From assembly GCA_902802045.1 (NCBI GenBank), contig CADCKQ010000003.1, forward strand, positions 62,001-126,000: DNA of 64,000 nt, read 5' to 3'. Origin of the DNA: Oscillospiraceae bacterium. Its GTDB lineage: Bacteria; Bacillota; Clostridia; Oscillospirales; Oscillospiraceae. The notes under the pieces are model-generated. The model was not told where the DNA came from and searched no databases. It worked only from the letters and a program-made list of their open reading frames with translations. Position numbers and translations under genes: made by a program. Shown here piece after piece: positions 63,720 to 64,000 of the stretch; position 1 is the first letter of the stretch; every line of letters begins with the position of its first letter.

Positions 63720-64000
63720 TCAGAAAAGAAAAATACAATGTAGGCATACTCGGAGCCAGCGGAGCTGTCGGGCAGGAGATGATGAAGATCCTGAAAGAAC
63801 GCAATTTCCCGATAGCAGAACTCAGGCCTATAGCCAGCGCCAGAAGTGCAGGAAAAGAGATAGATTTTAACGGAGAGAAATTCAAATTTGTTGAAGCGGC
63901 AGACGACGCCTTCGAAGGGCTGGATATTGTTCTCGGCGCCGCCGAAAATGATATTGCAGAGAGATTCGCGCCTGCGATAGTGAGATCCGGAGCTGTTTTT
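63716..64000 (+). CDS. asd: Aspartate-semialdehyde dehydrogenase (5' part, runs off the right edge)
   Basis: The first 95 codons are visible. AAGGAG precedes the ATG, which overlaps the lysC stop (ATGA). VGILGASGAVGQEMMKIL is the NADP-binding loop of Asd, followed by RNFPIAELRPIASARSAGK and DIVLGAAE. It makes aspartate semialdehyde from aspartyl phosphate. The catalytic Cys is beyond the window. Confidence 0.92.
   Translation, partial: MIRKEKYNVGILGASGAVGQEMMKILKERNFPIAELRPIASARSAGKEIDFNGEKFKFVEAADDAFEGLDIVLGAAENDIAERFAPAIVRSGAVF

Overview
The window reads as a chromosomal segment of a Bacillota (Clostridia-like) anaerobe. The grounds are strong AGGAGG-type ribosome sites, many sigma-A promoters with 17-bp spacers, a TPP riboswitch driving the ECF thiamine component ThiT, a teichoic-acid type ABC exporter (TagG/TagH) with TagF-like polymerases, and a bifunctional Rel with a RFKD motif. 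Species cannot be fixed from the sequence alone.

Layout. 1-1363: 5' part of a secreted Pro/Thr-rich surface protein (minus strand). 1579-8055: complete F1Fo ATP synthase operon, in which a second b-type stalk, a delta C-terminal domain and the alpha subunit form one 750-residue polypeptide and epsilon is cut to 83 residues. 8255-10854: an E2-type acyltransferase fold coupled to an acyl-CoA ligase. 10915-13855: SPFH protein, then a hydrolase and an Fe-S aldo/keto reductase. 13947-16089: TPP riboswitch and thiT, then a STAS-kinase fusion. 16136-22330: a tight minus-strand operon recJ-rel-dtd-MBL hydrolase-rsmI. 22477-24349: tRNA-Leu(UAA), an EEP-family protein and a YhhN-family protein.

24482-28722: a lipid/diacylglycerol kinase-type gene followed by a three-module protein (GT2 glycosyltransferase, PP-loop ATPase with a Cys cluster, polysaccharide pyruvyl transferase). 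A decayed copy of the kinase gene's last 13 codons lies beyond it, which suggests the big gene was inserted. 28870-29574: a lipoprotein.

29739-54368: about 24.6 kb of minus-strand genes for a phosphate-containing cell-surface polymer. It holds GT2 enzymes, TagF-like polymerases (two fused to GT2 modules), TagD and TarI/IspD-type cytidylyltransferases, the TagGH exporter, a dlt-like aminoacylation set (MBOAT, SGNH, adenylating enzyme, carrier) with its own amino-acid permease, and two acyltransferase-3 proteins, one frameshifted. A phage/plasmid-type replication gene with short upstream repeats splits the cluster. The 30-36 kb and 41-43 kb parts look clearly more AT-rich than the flanks, as expected for exchanged surface-polymer genes.

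54550-58622: a LysM surface protein and a double-TPM membrane protein. 58640-64000: the aspartate-to-threonine pathway: a fused threonine synthase-homoserine kinase, divergent from hom-lysC-asd, the last cut by the window edge.

The best candidates for undescribed biology are the b-delta-alpha ATP synthase fusion, the GT2/PP-loop/pyruvyl-transferase fusion, the dlt-like module inside the polymer locus, and the ThrC-ThrB fusion. All gene calls rest on motifs and context read from the sequence; no searches were run.
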